In this document: piece by piece, positions 45,480 to 54,045 of the stretch
How positions within the stretch are numbered: position 1 is the first letter of the stretch
How the letters are laid out: every line of letters begins with the position of its first letter
Notes under the pieces: model-generated
Database searches by the model: none
Told to the model about the DNA's origin: nothing
Seen by the model: the letters and a program-made list of their open reading frames with translations, nothing else
Assembly (NCBI RefSeq): GCF_900218015.1
Contig: NZ_UFQQ01000008.1
Location: 164,841 to 228,840, forward strand
Direction of reading: 5' to 3'
Source: Rhodopseudomonas pentothenatexigens
GTDB lineage: Bacteria > Pseudomonadota > Alphaproteobacteria > Rhizobiales > Xanthobacteraceae
Length of the DNA: 64,000 nucleotides
Position numbers and translations under genes: made by a program

Positions 45480-45502
45480 ATGCCCGGGAGCAGCCCGGGC
45501 AT
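45480..45502. terminator. Hairpin between DUF2478 and fixX
   Basis: ATGCCCGGG (45480-45488) pairs perfectly with CCCGGGCAT (45494-45502) around a 5-base loop. T-runs are short on both sides, so it may be a bidirectional terminator for the convergent genes. Confidence 0.6.
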
Positions 45503-45598
45503 CGTGTAATGTGCCAGTGACAAACCATGGCCGAAGCGAAGAGCTTCGGAGGCGCGAGCCTCTCCTGCCCGCACGCCCCGCCGTCGCAGGCGCGATGC

Positions 45599-45895
45599 TC
45601 AGCCGAATTTGAACAGCACGCCGTAGCCGCCGCGCGGGTAGCTCCACTCGATGTCGCCACCGCCTTCGGCCAGCACCCGGCAGGTGCCGCATTCGACGCA
45701 GCCGTCGGGCGTCACTTCGACCTGGCCGTTGCTGTTCAGCTCGTAGCAGTGCGCCGGGCAGATCTTCAGCAGCGCCAACAGCTGCGGCGATGGCTTGGTG
45801 TGGGGCTTGACCTTGATGTGGGCGTTGCCGACGTCGACCAGATAGCGGTTCTGATACAGCTTGTCTTCGACACGAACCGGGGCTTCCGTTGTCAT
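45599..45895 (-). CDS. fixX: FixX ferredoxin-like protein
   Basis: A 98-residue ferredoxin-like protein. The cysteine pattern is [12 protein letters not shown] then [16 protein letters not shown], consistent with one 4Fe-4S cluster. FixX works with FixC, passing one electron of a bifurcated pair toward ferredoxin and the other toward quinone, and so feeds nitrogenase. It is the last gene of the fixABCX operon, 33 bases after fixC. A repeat and a hairpin lie downstream. Confidence 0.92.
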   Translation of the reverse strand: MTTEAPVRVEDKLYQNRYLVDVGNAHIKVKPHTKPSPQLLALLKICPAHCYELNSNGQVEVTPDGCVECGTCRVLAEGGGDIEWSYPRGGYGVLFKFG

Positions 45896-45928
45896 TGTCC
45901 GTTCTCCGCTCTCTCGAATCTCGCTGAT

Positions 45929-47236
45929 TTATCGCCACGCCCGCGCGAAGCGGAGCGCGTCGCCGAACAATCCGCCCCACGACCGCGCCGCCACGAACGA
46001 CTTGATCGTGGTCTTCTCCTTCTCGATCTTCGGCGTACCGTCGACCCGCACGAAGTTCTGCAGCGCCTTGTTGACGAGCTGCGGATAGGTCAGGAAGAAA
46101 TTCTGCGACTGGATGTGCAGCAGCGCCGGCATATCCTTGTACTTCTTGAGATCTTTGATGACGAAGGAGTCGTCGAGCATCTTCTTGTAGAGCGCGAGGT
46201 TCTCCTTGGTCATCGGATCCTTGCGCGACTTCACCTGGAAGATCGCCTCGGCGGCGATCCGGCCCGAGGTCATCGCCAGATTCGAGCCCTCGCGATGCAT
46301 CGCGTTGTTGAGCTGCGCGGCGTCGCCGACCACCACCCAGCCGTCGCCGTAGAGCTGCGGGATCGCCTTGTAGCCGCCTTCCGGGATCAGGTGGCCGGCG
46401 TATTCCTTGACTTCGGAGCCCTCGATCAACGGCGCCACCGACGGATGCTTCTTGAAGCGCTCGAGCAGGTCGTACGGGGTCTCTCCGGTCTTCTGGAAGT
46501 CAGACACCAGACAGCCGATACCGATCGAGATCGACTCCTTGTTGGTGTAGATGAAGCCCATGCCGGTCATGCCGGCCGAGATGGTGCCGGCGGCCTCGAT
46601 CACCACGCCCTCGTCACCCTTCAGGTTGAAGCGGGTTTCGATGGTCTCGCGCGGCAGGAAGTGCATTTCCTTGACGGCCAGTGCGACGTTCTCGGGCGTC
46701 GGCCGCTCGCGCAGCTCGGCCTTGGTGCCGAGCAGGCCGTTGACGCCTTCGGCCAGCACCACGACATCGGCATGCACCTGGCCCCCTTCACGGTCTGTGA
46801 TCACGCCGATCACCTTGCCGTAGGCGTCCTGCACCAGTTCCTTGACGGTGGTCTCGCACAGCACGATCGCGCCGGCCTCCTGCGCCTTGCTCGACAGCCA
46901 TTTGTCGAACTGTGCACGGATGATGGTGTAGCGGTTCGGCTTCTCTTCGTTGAAGTCTTCGGAGCGATGATGCAGGCCGGTGTGCGACTTGCCGTCCATC
47001 ATCCAGAACCGCTGCTCGACGAGATGACGCTCCAGCGGCGCATCCTCGCGGAAGTCGGGCACCAGCTTCTCCAGCATATCGGCGTAGAGAATCGCGCCCT
47101 GCACGTTCTTCGAGCCCGGATATTCGCCGCGCTCGATCTGCAGCACCTTCATGCCGCGCTTGGCCATGGTCAACGCGGCGGCGTTGCCGGCCATGCCGGC
47201 CCCGACGACGATGGCGTCGAAACGTTCTTCGATCAT
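45929..47236 (-). CDS. fixC: FixC flavoprotein (ETF:quinone oxidoreductase-like)
   Basis: A 435-residue FAD protein with the dinucleotide motif [20 protein letters not shown] at the N-terminus and [20 protein letters not shown] as the second FAD block. It is homologous to ETF-quinone oxidoreductase. Within FixABCX it accepts electrons from the FixAB flavoprotein and, with FixX, directs them to quinone and ferredoxin. Its start lies 11 bases after the fixB stop. GGAGG precedes ATG 47236. Confidence 0.93.
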   Translation of the reverse strand: MIEERFDAIVVGAGMAGNAAALTMAKRGMKVLQIERGEYPGSKNVQGAILYADMLEKLVPDFREDAPLERHLVEQRFWMMDGKSHTGLHHRSEDFNEEKPNRYTIIRAQFDKWLSSKAQEAGAIVLCETTVKELVQDAYGKVIGVITDREGGQVHADVVVLAEGVNGLLGTKAELRERPTPENVALAVKEMHFLPRETIETRFNLKGDEGVVIEAAGTISAGMTGMGFIYTNKESISIGIGCLVSDFQKTGETPYDLLERFKKHPSVAPLIEGSEVKEYAGHLIPEGGYKAIPQLYGDGWVVVGDAAQLNNAMHREGSNLAMTSGRIAAEAIFQVKSRKDPMTKENLALYKKMLDDSFVIKDLKKYKDMPALLHIQSQNFFLTYPQLVNKALQNFVRVDGTPKIEKEKTTIKSFVAARSWGGLFGDALRFARAWR

Positions 47237-47247
47237 GGCAGCCTCCT

Positions 47248-48354
47248 TTAGCTCGCGATCCGGTCGCGGGTGTGCGGCGACAGCCGCTTGCGAAACGCTT
47301 CGGTGAGCGCCGGCAGCAGGCGGATCGCATCGGTGACGAGGGCGAGATGGGCGAAATCGAAGATCGGCGCGTTCTTGTCGGTGTTGATCGCGACGATCAG
47401 GTCGGAGCCGTCGACGCCGACGCGGTGCTGGATCGCGCCGGAGATGCCGGCGGCGATGTACAGCTTCGGCCGGATGGTCTTGCCGGTCTGGCCGATCTGG
47501 CGATCGGCAGAGACCCAGCCCTTCTGCACCAGTGGCCGCGAGCAGCCGTATTCGGCGCCGAGTACGCCGGCGAGCTGGCGGACCAGCTGGAAGTTCTCGG
47601 GCGATGCCAGACCGAGCCCGCCGGCGACGACGACGTCGGCGTAAGCGAGGTTCGAGGTCGCCTTGTCGCGATCCGGTACGAAGGCCAGGATCTTGGTGAC
47701 GATATCGGCTTCGACCAAGCCGAGCGGGAATTCGATGACGCGGCCGACCGGCTTTTCGACCCGTTCGGGCATCGACATCACCCGCGGTCGCACGGTCGCC
47801 ATCTGCGGCCGGAAGTTGAGCGTGTAGATCGTGCAGAGCAGCGAGCCGCCGAAGGTCGGGCGGGTCGCGGCGAGCGAATTGTCGGCATCGACCTCGAGCT
47901 CGGTGCAGTCGGCGGTCAGGCCGGTGAGCAGCGTGGTCGCCACCGCGCCGGCGAGGTCGCGGCCGAGCGTGGTGGCGCCGAGCAGCAGGATCTCCGGCTT
48001 GTGGGTGTTGACCAGGTCGGTCAGCGCCTTGGTGTAGGACTCGTTGCGATAGTCGGTCAGCACGTCGTCGGCGACGACGTAAGCGAGGTCTGCGCCGTAG
48101 CAGAACGACTCGGCGACCGCGGCCTTGGTGGCGTCGCCGGTCGGGCCGATCACCACCGCGGCGAGCTCGACGCCGAGCTTGTCGGCGAGGCGGCGGCCGG
48201 AGCCCATCAGCTCCCAGGATACGGGGTGAACGTGACCACGCTCCTGCTCGATAAACACCCAGACGTGCTTATAGGCTTTGAAATGCTCCGGCAGCTCCTT
48301 CTTGGCGGCGGCGCGTCCGGCGGGCTGCGGGGCAGGCTTGGCGGGCTGGCTCAT
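47248..48354 (-). CDS. fixB: FixB, electron-transfer flavoprotein alpha subunit
   Basis: A 368-residue ETF alpha-type protein. The N-terminal part has [20 protein letters not shown] and [18 protein letters not shown]. The C-terminal FAD domain has [40 protein letters not shown] and [20 protein letters not shown]. With FixA it forms the ETF that bifurcates electrons from NADH. An Ala/Pro/Lys-rich leader of about 20 residues precedes the family core. It lies 24 bases after fixA. Confidence 0.93.
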   Translation of the reverse strand: MSQPAKPAPQPAGRAAAKKELPEHFKAYKHVWVFIEQERGHVHPVSWELMGSGRRLADKLGVELAAVVIGPTGDATKAAVAESFCYGADLAYVVADDVLTDYRNESYTKALTDLVNTHKPEILLLGATTLGRDLAGAVATTLLTGLTADCTELEVDADNSLAATRPTFGGSLLCTIYTLNFRPQMATVRPRVMSMPERVEKPVGRVIEFPLGLVEADIVTKILAFVPDRDKATSNLAYADVVVAGGLGLASPENFQLVRQLAGVLGAEYGCSRPLVQKGWVSADRQIGQTGKTIRPKLYIAAGISGAIQHRVGVDGSDLIVAINTDKNAPIFDFAHLALVTDAIRLLPALTEAFRKRLSPHTRDRIAS

Positions 48355-48378
48355 CGAAGCGGCTCTCTGTTCGGGTTG

Positions 48379-49224
48379 TCAGAATCCGCGCGCCAGCTCG
48401 AACATTTCGTTCTCGAGCTTGGGCCGGAGCTTGAAGATTTCATCGATCAGCGCCTCGGCCGGCGGCTGGCCGGCGGCCTCGACGACCTTGGCCTTCTCGG
48501 CGCGCGGAGTTGGCGCAAACACGCGCTTCACCACCGTCGGCGAACCGCGCAGGCCGCACTTCTGGATGTCCTCGACGCCGGCATCCTGCGCGCTCCACTT
48601 CACCACTTCGGCGCGGGCGGCGTTGAGCGCATTGATCATCGAGCCGCGACGCACCTGATTGGTGCCTTCCAGCATGGTGATCAGGCACGGCAGATTGCTG
48701 CGCAGCACCTGGACGCCGCCTTCGGAGCGGCGCTCGACTTCGATGGTGCGGCCTTCGAGGTCGAGCGAAGACACCTTCGAGACGTAGGTGAGCTGCAGGT
48801 AGTCGAGCCGTTTGCAGATGCCGGGGCCGACCTGGGCGGTGTCGCCGTCGATCGTCTGCTTGCCGGTGAACACCACGTCGACGGCGCCGAAGGTGGAGCC
48901 GATCTTGCGGATCGCGGCGGCGAGCGCGTAGCTGGTCGCCAGCGTGTCGGAGCCGGCGAAGAAGCGGTCGGTCAGCAGCACGGCGCGGTTGGCGCCGATG
49001 GTGAGCGCCTTGCGCAGGGAGTCCTCGGCAGTCGGCGGCCCCATCGTCAGCACGGTGACTTCGCCGCCGAAATTGTCGCGCAGCCGCAGCGCCTCTTCGA
49101 GCGCGAACAGATCGTAGGGATTGATGATCGTCGGCACGCCCTGGCGCATGATCGTATTGGTGACCGGATGCACGCGGATTTGGGCCGAGTCCGGAACCTG
49201 CTTGATACAGACGACGATATGCAT
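48379..49224 (-). CDS. fixA: FixA, electron-transfer flavoprotein beta subunit
   Basis: A 281-residue ETF beta-type protein. MHIVVCIKQVPDSAQIRVHP is at the N-terminus, then INPYDLFALEEALRLRDNFG, VVFTGKQTIDGDTAQVGPGI and LDYLQLTYVSKVSSLDLEGR. It pairs with FixB. The start at 49224 is preferred because the ETF motif begins there and GGAG lies upstream; the frame further up overlaps the promoter. A sigma-54 promoter at 49274-49288 and a NifA site at 49393-49408 indicate nitrogen-fixation control. Confidence 0.93.
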   Translation of the reverse strand: MHIVVCIKQVPDSAQIRVHPVTNTIMRQGVPTIINPYDLFALEEALRLRDNFGGEVTVLTMGPPTAEDSLRKALTIGANRAVLLTDRFFAGSDTLATSYALAAAIRKIGSTFGAVDVVFTGKQTIDGDTAQVGPGICKRLDYLQLTYVSKVSSLDLEGRTIEVERRSEGGVQVLRSNLPCLITMLEGTNQVRRGSMINALNAARAEVVKWSAQDAGVEDIQKCGLRGSPTVVKRVFAPTPRAEKAKVVEAAGQPPAEALIDEIFKLRPKLENEMFELARGF

Positions 49225-49273
49225 GGAGTGGCTCCGCGCTTGCTGACAGAAGCTTGACGACGGAGACTTATGA

Positions 49274-49288
49274 GCAAGCCTCGTACCA
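49274..49288 (-). promoter_or_regulatory. Sigma-54 (-24/-12) promoter of fixABCX
   Basis: On the minus strand it reads TGGTACGAGGCTTGC. This fits the RpoN consensus TGGCAC-N5-TTGC with one mismatch (T for C). The expected start of transcription is about 12 bases downstream, near 49262, and leaves a leader of about 38 bases before fixA. Confidence 0.75.
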
Positions 49289-49392
49289 ACTTTTCCGGCG
49301 CAGAGAATATCGCGGCAAACCAATCACTTGCTGTGAGGGACTGGGATTGTTACCGGCGCTTCCGAGGGTTGCAATCCGACAACCGCGACACT

Positions 49393-49408
49393 TGTCGGGA
49401 AGGCGACA
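49393..49408. promoter_or_regulatory. NifA upstream activator site for fixA
   Basis: TGTCGGGAAGGCGACA has the perfect form TGT-N10-ACA. It is about 139 bases upstream of the expected transcription start, the normal range for NifA with a looping activator. Confidence 0.75.
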
Positions 49409-49551
49409 GCGGCGTGACCGACCAGACATTTCACGGGCGCGTGAAATCGCGCGACGAACACAACGTGGATGTGAGAAAGCGCAGCAGCCGGCCGCAGCAA
49501 AGCGGCCCGCCGCGAGAGCGACGGGCCGGCGATGGCGAAGAGATCGCGTGG

Positions 49552-49902
49552 TTATTTCAGTGCGTCGAGCGGGACGAAGGCCGGACGCTTCGGCGCCTTC
49601 GGTGCCACCGCGTCCTTCAGCACCTTGAACACCCGCTGATCGAGCGGCGAGGACGCGACGAAGTCGGCATAGGCCCGCTCCAGCACCGCCTTGCAGCGCG
49701 CCGCGGCTTCGTCGCCCGGCAGATGCTCGAGATCTTCGCCGGCCAAATACTGCCCCATGCGCCGAAGAATGTGCAGTCGCGCCACGTTGAGCAGCTTCGG
49801 ATCGTATTCCACGCCGAGCAGCTCGAAGAACTCCTCGGCCGAGCCGGCGCGCTGCAGCCGGGCGACGATGTCGGCGGGGTCGGTGACGGCAGATGCGCTC
49901 AT
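49552..49902 (-). CDS. nifW: NifW nitrogenase stabilising protein
   Basis: A 116-residue protein. LQRAGSAEEFFELLGVEYDP, NVARLHILRRMGQYLAG, and RAYADFVASSPLDQRVFKVL are diagnostic of NifW. It helps maturation or oxygen protection of the MoFe protein. It is the last gene of the iscA-nifU-nifS-nifV-nifW unit and lies 29 bases after nifV. Confidence 0.92.
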   Translation of the reverse strand: MSASAVTDPADIVARLQRAGSAEEFFELLGVEYDPKLLNVARLHILRRMGQYLAGEDLEHLPGDEAAARCKAVLERAYADFVASSPLDQRVFKVLKDAVAPKAPKRPAFVPLDALK

Positions 49903-49931
49903 CTCGATCTCCTTGGGTCTGTTGTCGCCGC

Positions 49932-51125
49932 TTAGGCGCAGTTGGTGAGCGGCCGCTCGCGGACTTCGCGCCAGATCGCGATCAGTGTCTCGTTGCCGAC
50001 CGGGCCCTTGTGGGTGACTGCATAACGGCGGACCTGGGCTAGAATTCCCTGAGCCTCGTCCGCGGTCGCCGGCAGATCCAGCTTGGCGAGCGACGACGTA
50101 ATCGCCGACAGCCCGGAATGCTTGCCGATGACGATGCGGTTCGAGCGCCCAAACAAGTTCGGATCGAGCGACTGGTAGGTGCGCTGATCCTTGAGCAGGC
50201 CGTCGACGTGTATCCCCGATTCATGGGTGAAGACGTGTTCGCCGACGATCGCCTTGTTGAGCGGGATGGTGCGAGCCGCCGCGGTCGCGACCAGGTCGGC
50301 GACGTTACCAAGCTCCGACAGCACGATGCCGGTGTCGCGGCCATAGAGCTGCTTGAGCGCCACCGCCACTTCTTCGAGCGGCGCGTTTCCGGCACGCTCA
50401 CCAAGACCGATCACCGTCACCGAGGCGTGGCTGGCGCCGGCGCGCAACGCCGCCAGGGTGTTGGCGGTGGCGAGGCCGAGATCGTCGTGGCCATGGAATT
50501 CCAGCTCGAGGTCGGTCGAGGCGCGAAGCGTCGCCAGCAGCGCATGGCTGGAGAACGGGTCGAGCACGCTCAGTGTATCGGCGATCCGAAACCGGCGCGC
50601 ACCGGACGCCTTTGCGGTGGCGATCACCTCGGCGAGGAATTCGGGATCGGCCCGCGACGAATCCTCGCCGCCGACCGCGACATCGAGGCCGCAGTCCCGG
50701 GCATAACCGACCACGCGCTTGACGGTCTCGATCGCATTCGACCGCTTGCCGCCGAGCTTGGCGGCAATCTGTACGTCCGACACCGGCACCGAGACGTTGA
50801 CCATCGAGACGCCGGCCTTCAGCGCGGCATCGACGTCTTCGGTGCGCATCCGGCACCACGCGATGGTGGTCAGCGGCAGCCCGGCTTCGACGATAGCGCG
50901 AATCGCGGAGATCTCGTCGGCACCCATCGCCGGCGTTCCCGCCTCGATTTCCGGCACGCCGGCCCGCGCCAGCGCGCGCGCGATCGCGACCTTTTCAGCG
51001 GTGGTGAACGCAACTCCCGGCGCCTGTTCGCCGTCGCGCAACGTGGTGTCGTTGAGCACGATCGGCGCGGACTGGAAACCGCATGACTGATCCGGCCGGA
51101 CGATCTCAGACTTGATCTCAGACAT
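49932..51125 (-). CDS. nifV: Homocitrate synthase NifV
   Basis: A 397-residue enzyme of the alpha-isopropylmalate/homocitrate synthase family. It has VLNDTTLRDGEQAPGVAFT (acetyl-CoA/metal site), ELEFHGHDDLGLATANTLAA (HxH metal ligands) and SVTVIGLGERAGNAPLEEVA. FTHESGIHVDGLLKD is in the C-terminal part. It condenses 2-oxoglutarate and acetyl-CoA to homocitrate, the organic ligand of FeMo-co. Its start overlaps the nifS stop by 8 bases. The start ATG 51125 has AAGGAA upstream; the upstream frame is non-protein-like. Confidence 0.93.
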   Translation of the reverse strand: MSEIKSEIVRPDQSCGFQSAPIVLNDTTLRDGEQAPGVAFTTAEKVAIARALARAGVPEIEAGTPAMGADEISAIRAIVEAGLPLTTIAWCRMRTEDVDAALKAGVSMVNVSVPVSDVQIAAKLGGKRSNAIETVKRVVGYARDCGLDVAVGGEDSSRADPEFLAEVIATAKASGARRFRIADTLSVLDPFSSHALLATLRASTDLELEFHGHDDLGLATANTLAALRAGASHASVTVIGLGERAGNAPLEEVAVALKQLYGRDTGIVLSELGNVADLVATAAARTIPLNKAIVGEHVFTHESGIHVDGLLKDQRTYQSLDPNLFGRSNRIVIGKHSGLSAITSSLAKLDLPATADEAQGILAQVRRYAVTHKGPVGNETLIAIWREVRERPLTNCA

Positions 51126-52350
51126 GGGGCGTTCCTTGCGCACTTCCTGACGAACGCCCGACCGCCCGCGGAGCATCGTCGGCCCCAAACGGTGAGATCG
51201 CCCGCAGCTTTGCGACGATGGCGGGAACGACTTCGAGGGCTCGGTCGATGTCGGCATCGGTGTTGTCGCGTGACAGCGAAAACCGGACGCCGCCGCGGAC
51301 CGCGTCCTCGGCGACCTTCATCGCCATCAGCACATGCGACGGCTCGAACGAGCCGGTCGCGCAGGCCGAGCCCATCGACGCGGCGATGCCAGAACGGTCC
51401 AGCAGGGTGATGATCGCCTCGCTGTCGATGAACGAGAACGCGAGGTTCGATGTGTTGGGCAGCCGCTCGGCGCGTGCGCCGACGGCGACGCAGTGATCGA
51501 CCCGCTCCAGGATCCCGCGTTCGAGCCGGTCGCGAAGCCCGCGCACGCGGATGTCCTCGTCGGCCATCGCGGCGGCGGCAAGTTCCGCCGCGATGCCGAG
51601 GCCGACGATGCCCGGCACGTTCTCAGTGCCGGCGCGACGGCCGCGCTCCTGCTGGCCGCCCTTGATCTGCGGCTTGAAGCGGAGGCCGCTGCGGACATAC
51701 AGCGCGCCGACGCCCTTCGGTCCGTGCAGCTTGTGTGCGGACAGCGACAGCATGTCGATCATGGTGGACTGCAGGTCGATCGGGCACTTGCCGACAGCCT
51801 GCACCGCGTCGGTGTGGAACAGCGCGCCGACCTCCTTGGCGAGTTCGGCAAGATCGGCCACCGGCTGGATCACGCCGGTCTCGTTGTTGGCCCACATGAT
51901 CGAGGCGATCGCGACCCGATCCGACAGCGCCTCGCGATACGCGACGATGTCGAGCCGGCCCTGGCGATCGACTGGGATCAGATGGACGCGGATGCCCTTG
52001 TTCTTTTCTAGCCAGGCGCACAGCGACAGCACCGCCGGATGTTCCACCGCCGAGATGATCACTTCGCGCCGGCGCGGCGCCGCTTCCAGCGCGGAGAGGA
52101 TCGCGGCATTGTTGCTCTCGGTACCGCCCGAGGTGAAGATCAGCTCGTGCGGCTGCGCGGCGCCGAGCAGCGCCTGAACCCGTTCGCGGGCGCGCTTGAC
52201 GGCGAGCGCTGCATGGCCGCCGAGCGCGTATTTGGACGACGGGTTGCCGTAATACAGCGAGAAGTACGGCAGCATCGCTTCGACGACGCGCGGATCGGTC
52301 CGCGTCGTGGCATTGGCGTCGAGATAAACGATGTCTGCCTGCTCGTTCAT
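51118..52350 (-). CDS. nifS: NifS cysteine desulfurase
   Basis: A 410-residue class V PLP enzyme. It has VYLDANATTRTDPRVVEAML, FTSGGTESNNAAI, the PLP lysine in LSLSAHKLHGPKGVGALYVR, and the catalytic cysteine in GSACATGSFEPSHVL. It releases sulfur from cysteine as a persulfide for NifU-based Fe-S assembly. The start overlaps the nifU stop by 4 bases (ATGA), and the stop overlaps nifV, so nifU-nifS-nifV are translationally coupled. Confidence 0.95.
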   Translation of the reverse strand: MNEQADIVYLDANATTRTDPRVVEAMLPYFSLYYGNPSSKYALGGHAALAVKRARERVQALLGAAQPHELIFTSGGTESNNAAILSALEAAPRRREVIISAVEHPAVLSLCAWLEKNKGIRVHLIPVDRQGRLDIVAYREALSDRVAIASIMWANNETGVIQPVADLAELAKEVGALFHTDAVQAVGKCPIDLQSTMIDMLSLSAHKLHGPKGVGALYVRSGLRFKPQIKGGQQERGRRAGTENVPGIVGLGIAAELAAAAMADEDIRVRGLRDRLERGILERVDHCVAVGARAERLPNTSNLAFSFIDSEAIITLLDRSGIAASMGSACATGSFEPSHVLMAMKVAEDAVRGGVRFSLSRDNTDADIDRALEVVPAIVAKLRAISPFGADDAPRAVGRSSGSAQGTPHV

Positions 52351-53336
52351 GACACCGGCACCACGCGGAGCGGCCGGCCGAACTTTTCGCTGAGCTTGGC
52401 CTGAACGCCCGACAGCGTCACCGACGAAAGCTGACAGCCGACGCAATTGCCGGACAACCGGACATAGACGATGTTGCCGTCCAGGCTGACGAATTCGCAG
52501 TCACCGCCGTCGCGCTGCAGTAGCGGGCGCAGTTCCTCGACCGCGGCGGCAATCAGCATCTCCTGCGGCGGCGCATCCACCAGTCCCGCCGGCGGAGTTG
52601 CCGGACGCGGCGGCGTGGCCTTGGCGATCGGGCGCAGATGCGCGGGCGTCGTCTTGGCGGCGAAAATATTGGCGCCCGGCGGCGGCGCGCCATGCGGCTT
52701 CAACTCGGTGGCGCGCGGTGTCGCGGAGCCGATCCGGTAGGCGTCTTCGGCCGGGATCAGGCCGTCCTCGACCATCTCGGCGTTCACACGCGCCAGCAGG
52801 GATTCGATCTGCTTGAAACAGGTGCTGCAGCTGCCCGCGGCCTTGGTGTAGGCGGTCACGTCGTCGAGGCTGGTCAGCCGGTTGAAGCGGATGGTGCGCT
52901 CGATCATCATCTGGCCGACGCCGAGGCATTTGCAGGCCGGCGGCGCATCCGCCTCGCTCACCGCTGCCTTGCCACGATATGACCCGATCGCCTGCTGCAG
53001 GGCCTCGAAAGTCATCACCGCGCAATACATCCGCTCGCGCGGCAGATCGCCCAGATAGTCGGCAATCGCCGCGGCGCTGATGCCGCTGGCTTCGTCGATG
53101 GTTTTGCCCGTGATCATGTCGGTCAGCGCCGCCGAAGCGGCGATCGCCGAGCTGCAGCCGAACGCCTGAAAGCGAGCCTGTGCGATCCGCCCGTCGTCGG
53201 GTTCGACCTTCAGCATCAGCTTGACGGCATCACCCCAGCCGATGCTGCCGAAGCGTCCGACCGCGTTGGCCTGCGGCAACGGACCGGCATTTGCGGAGGT
53301 GGAGAAGTGATGGTCGAACTTGCCGAGGCTGAGCAT
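52347..53336 (-). CDS. nifU: NifU Fe-S scaffold protein with Trp in place of the first scaffold Cys
   Basis: A 329-residue three-domain NifU. The N-terminal IscU-like domain has Cys in FQAFGCSSAIAASAALTD and in ERMYCAVMTFEALQ. However, the first scaffold position, which reads SCGDAL in Azotobacter, reads GSIGWGDAVKLML here, with Trp34 (codon at 53235-53237). The central 2Fe-2S domain is intact (ACKCLGVGQ; AGSCSTCFKQIE). The C-terminal Nfu domain has GNCVGCQLSSVTL. The protein supplies clusters to nitrogenase precursors. The loss of one of three scaffold cysteines suggests the Nfu domain carries more of the job. It lies 27 bases after the iscA-like gene. Confidence 0.92.
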   Translation of the reverse strand: MLSLGKFDHHFSTSANAGPLPQANAVGRFGSIGWGDAVKLMLKVEPDDGRIAQARFQAFGCSSAIAASAALTDMITGKTIDEASGISAAAIADYLGDLPRERMYCAVMTFEALQQAIGSYRGKAAVSEADAPPACKCLGVGQMMIERTIRFNRLTSLDDVTAYTKAAGSCSTCFKQIESLLARVNAEMVEDGLIPAEDAYRIGSATPRATELKPHGAPPPGANIFAAKTTPAHLRPIAKATPPRPATPPAGLVDAPPQEMLIAAAVEELRPLLQRDGGDCEFVSLDGNIVYVRLSGNCVGCQLSSVTLSGVQAKLSEKFGRPLRVVPVS

Positions 53337-53363
53337 GGCCCGCTCCCGTAGCTGGCGTTGCGC

Positions 53364-53684
53364 TTAACCGAACGACTTGCCGCAACCGCACTTGGTGCCG
53401 GCATTGGGATTGTCGAAGGTGAAGCCCGAGCCCTCCAGGCTTTCGACGAAGTCGATCGTCATGCCGGACAGCAGCGGCTGCGAGTCGGGATCGATGAACA
53501 CTTTGACGCCACCGGCTTCGACCACCGCGTCGTCAACCCGCGGCTCGGCGTCGAGACCGATCAGGTATTTGTAGCCGGCGCAGCCGCCCGCCTCGACCAT
53601 GACGCGCAGCCCGGCTTCGAGCTTGCCGGCGCGCGACATCGCGGCCTTCACGGCGGTCCCGGCTTGTTCGGTGAGAATGATCAT
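53364..53684 (-). CDS. iscA: IscA/HesB-type Fe-S assembly protein (nif-linked)
   Basis: A 106-residue A-type carrier. The three conserved cysteines are in VEAGGCAGYKYLIG and TKCGCGKSFG. LTEQAGTAVKAAMSRAGK begins the fold. A-type proteins carry Fe or Fe-S clusters to targets. It is the first gene of the nifU operon, with a sigma-54 promoter 37 bases upstream of its start and a NifA site beyond. This makes it the nif-specific copy (often called nifIscA or hesB). Confidence 0.92.
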   Translation of the reverse strand: MIILTEQAGTAVKAAMSRAGKLEAGLRVMVEAGGCAGYKYLIGLDAEPRVDDAVVEAGGVKVFIDPDSQPLLSGMTIDFVESLEGSGFTFDNPNAGTKCGCGKSFG

Positions 53685-53721
53685 GGTCGGCCTCCATCGG
53701 TTGGGTCCGACATGAACTGGT

Positions 53722-53736
53722 GCAACCGCTGTGCCA
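53722..53736 (-). promoter_or_regulatory. Sigma-54 promoter of the iscA-nifU-nifS-nifV-nifW operon
   Basis: On the minus strand it reads TGGCACAGCGGTTGC, a perfect TGGCAC-N5-TTGC. The expected start of transcription is near 53711, about 27 bases before ATG 53684. Confidence 0.88.
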
Positions 53737-53792
53737 GCACGGGCGCGAACGACAAGCTACTGATTTCGTGCAAGATTATCAGCACACGACAA

Positions 53793-53808
53793 TGTCGGAG
53801 GTCCGACA
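53793..53808. promoter_or_regulatory. NifA upstream activator site for the iscA-nifU operon
   Basis: TGTCGGAGGTCCGACA is a TGT-N10-ACA site and is also a nearly perfect palindrome (TGTCGGA/TCCGACA). It lies about 90 bases upstream of the expected transcription start. Confidence 0.85.
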
Positions 53809-53875
53809 TGGTCGTGAAGCCGACGGTTTCCAACAATCGCTCGCAGCTATTCATCTCAAGGCCGCAAGCACCGCG

Positions 53876-54027
53876 CCCCCTTCACCCTCCCCTGGAGGGG
53901 GAGGGTTGGCACGCAGGCCGCGAAGCGGAGTGCGTGACGGGCTTGGGGGGGAGCTGCGGGCACGGCGGATGAACTCTCCGCCACCCCACCCGGCTCGCTG
54001 CGCGAGCGCCCCCCCTCCGGGGGGGTG
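53876..54027. repeat. GC-rich dispersed repeat downstream of nifQ
   Basis: It begins CACCCTCCCCTGGAGGGG and ends with CCCCCCTCCGGGGGGGTG, with an internal GGCGGATGAACTCTCCGCC hairpin. Such stretches are common between genes in this bacterial group. On the minus strand the last hairpin lies about 20 bases after the nifQ stop, so it can end the nifH-nifQ transcript. Confidence 0.65.
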
Positions 54028-54045
54028 AAGAGCAGCGTCACTCCG

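Larger units (their letters stand above)
45275..45598. other. Intergenic region between DUF2478 and fixX
   Basis: This 324-base gap between convergent genes contains a dispersed repeat (45378-45430) and a terminator hairpin (45480-45502). The rest shows no gene. Confidence 0.5.
49225..49551. other. Control region upstream of fixA and downstream of nifW
   Basis: This 327-base gap contains the fixA sigma-54 promoter and NifA site, listed separately. A weak hairpin (CGGCCCG at 49503-49509 with CGGGCCG at 49522-49528) lies just after nifW and could act as a weak terminator for the nifU operon. No gene is seen. Confidence 0.6.
53685..54045. other. Intergenic region between nifQ and the iscA-like gene
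   Basis: This 361-base gap has the iscA-nifU promoter (53722-53736), its NifA site (53793-53808), and a GC-rich repeat (53876-54027). No gene is seen; open frames here run through the repeat. Confidence 0.6.

Noticed and set aside
47272..49257. A 661-codon plus-strand frame over fixB and fixA
   Set aside because: It is antisense to two clear ETF-type genes and has only biased composition.
51118..52350. Overlaps of nifU, nifS and nifV as frameshifts
   Set aside because: The 4- and 8-base overlaps leave each protein full length with intact ends, which fits translational coupling.
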